Origin: Lachnospiraceae bacterium
GTDB taxonomy: Bacteria; Bacillota; Clostridia; Lachnospirales; Lachnospiraceae
NCBI GenBank assembly: GCA_028689585.1
Contig: JAQVCW010000010.1
Coordinates: 50,036 to 114,035, forward strand
Direction of reading: 5' to 3'
DNA length: 64,000 nt
Shown here: positions 63,048 to 64,000 of the stretch, in pieces
Layout of the letters: the number at the start of each line of letters is the position of its first letter
Position numbering within the stretch: the stretch's first letter is position 1
The notes under the pieces: model-generated
Told to the model about the DNA's origin: nothing
Databases searched by the model: none
The model's input: the letters and a program-made list of their open reading frames with translations, nothing else
Position numbers and translations under genes: made by a program

Positions 63048-63413
63048 ATGATGAAACAATATACAGATAAACAGATCCAGGATACATTGAAAATAGTTGA
63101 TTCATCTATTGCGGGTTGTGAGAAGGTGAAATTAAAATTGAAAGAGGGTTCACCTCAATTATCTTTGAACACAAACAGACTAAAAGCCTTGTATCTTTCA
63201 AAAGCCTTTTTAGAAGAAAAAAAGCAGAATTATACAAGCGATGAAATAGAAAGAGCGGTCATACAAATTACTTCAATAAAAGACAAAAGCACAACAGGAA
63301 TTAAGAATGCAAAAGAAGGAACAGGAACATATACGAGGTTTTGCAGAATAATTCAGGCAATGGACATTGTATTAGATTATTTGCAATGTGGTTACAGTTC
63401 AGTCTTGGAATGA
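63048..63413 (+). CDS. Hypothetical helical protein
   Basis: 121 residues, Lys/Glu-rich, helical (YTDKQIQDTLKIVDSSIAGC, KVKLKLKEGSPQLSLNTNRL, ALYLSKAFLEEKKQNYTSDE). A GGGTAAAGGG-type site precedes the ATG pair. It follows the MerR gene by 26 bp and is probably in the same operon. No family recognised. Confidence 0.65.
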   Translation: MMKQYTDKQIQDTLKIVDSSIAGCEKVKLKLKEGSPQLSLNTNRLKALYLSKAFLEEKKQNYTSDEIERAVIQITSIKDKSTTGIKNAKEGTGTYTRFCRIIQAMDIVLDYLQCGYSSVLE

Positions 63414-63420
63414 GGACGCT

Positions 63421-63693
63421 TTCCGGGCGGCGGCTCCAGGTATGCCGCAGGTGCTGTTTCGAAAGCCAAGAGCATCTAAGGCTTCCACAAGGTGTTCCAA
63501 AAGCAGGAATTGGGAGCCATAACTCACCTTCGGTTCAAACAAATGGCTCCCAATTCCTATGGAACATCTTGTGGAACCCAAGATGCTGCCTTCGTCTCTG
63601 CGAGACTCCGTGTTCTCGATTGCTTTGCAATCGGAACATATTTTAGTCTTTCTGCAAATGCACCTGCAACATACCTGGGGCAGCCGCCTGGAA
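63421..63693. repeat. Large palindrome, family D
   Basis: TTCCGGGCGGCGGCTCCAGG (63421-63440) complements CCTGGGGCAGCCGCCTGGAA (63674-63693) with few mismatches; then GCAGGTGC with GCACCTGC, and GCAGGAATTGGGAGCCAT (near 63503) with ATGGCTCCCAATTCC (near 63545). A 273-bp near-cruciform that fills the space between the last gene and the rRNA promoter. One copy only in the window. Confidence 0.85.
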
Positions 63694-63873
63694 GCTGTGC
63701 GTCAAATAAAAAGCTGAACTTTAACGTAATGTGTAGAAAAAATATAAAAAAACATTTGACAGGTTTGAGAAAGAATGGTATATTAATAAACGTTCCGCAA
63801 ACGAAATGAATATATATAATAAACAATTTAGAAAATTCAAACAATTTGCCGAAAAAATAAAATAAAAAAGTTG

Positions 63874-63902
63874 TTGACAAAACATTGCACACATGATATT
63901 AT
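63874..63902 (+). promoter_or_regulatory. Strong promoter, probably of an rRNA operon
   Basis: TTGACA (63874-63879), 17 bp, TATTAT (63897-63902). Preceded by an A/T-rich stretch like an UP element. The downstream leader contains AACCAAAGAGTACATTGATA and GAACAGTGAAACAACCTTG, which look like rRNA precursor leader sequence. The 16S gene would start beyond base 64000. Confidence 0.7.
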
Positions 63903-64000
63903 ATCAAAGTTGCGCCGATGAAACGGACAACAACAAACCAAAGAGTACATTGATAACTGAACAGTGAAACAACCTTGAAAAATTCTAAACAAGTTTTAAT

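Noticed and set aside
63421..63693. tRNA or other structured RNA gene
   Set aside because: No cloverleaf or CCA end; the symmetry is that of a simple nested palindrome.

Overview
The window looks like chromosomal DNA of a gut Clostridia member of the family Lachnospiraceae (Bacillota). The evidence is AGGAGG-type ribosome binding sites throughout, a T-box-controlled trp operon, a pst/phoU operon with TTTACA-type Pho boxes, PadR- and DUF4317-type genes common in that family, and dispersed palindromic repeats. The species cannot be named from the sequence alone. The last 130 bases hold a strong TTGACA-N17-TATTAT promoter and a leader that looks like the start of an rRNA operon, with the 16S gene presumably just outside.

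Layout. 1-5.1 kb: trehalose PTS permease (cut by the window edge), phospho-trehalase, an AlkD-like DNA glycosylase and peptidase T. 5.2-7.7 kb: a secreted repeat-rich protein and small genes. 7.9-12.9 kb, minus strand: a compact RiPP-like cluster with two paralogous 39/40-residue precursor peptides, an HPr-kinase-like protein, a PqqD-type leader-binding protein, an S24/S26 Ser-His peptidase, an ABC exporter and a nucleotidyltransferase. It has no recognisable cyclase, transglutaminase-like protease, radical SAM or YcaO gene. It is followed divergently by a LytTR response regulator and a GHKL sensor kinase (13.1-15.6 kb). A 114-bp fragment of that kinase lies between the two precursor genes, a scar of local duplication and deletion. 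15.7-17.1 kb: a decayed ISAs1-like transposase and a metallophosphoesterase.

17.4-24.9 kb: a complete trpEGDCFBA operon behind a probable Trp T-box; TrpF carries an unusual Gly-Lys-Glu-Pro tandem-repeat insertion. 24.9-29.9 kb: pstS-pstC-pstA-pstB-phoU; PstS has its two halves in the reverse of the usual order (apparent circular permutation). 30-33.2 kb: an MFS transporter with an OmpR-type two-component system. 33-48 kb: secreted proteins, PadR with an FtsW-like membrane protein, RarA, an ECF sigma/anti-sigma pair with an autoregulatory-looking promoter, an Rpn-type nuclease and a membrane EAL phosphodiesterase.

48.2-55.6 kb is an accessory, partly decayed region. It has a class D beta-lactamase-like lipoprotein, a choline-binding-repeat glucosaminidase whose start is fused through a palindromic repeat to a foreign N-terminus, relics of an AbiEii toxin and a phosphoesterase, and an erythromycin-esterase-like gene that carries an internal deletion and is split by an IS200/IS605 element with a dead TnpA and an intact-looking TnpB. 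55.6-63.4 kb holds DegV, a MATE exporter, a cytidylate-kinase-like protein, a flavin reductase/HxlR pair, a PNPOx-family protein, and an Hsp33-like protein without the redox switch coupled to a MerR regulator. At least four families of palindromic repeats punctuate the window; one, a 87-90-bp unit ending in a -10-like box, forms tandem arrays directly upstream of degV and of the Hsp33-like gene.
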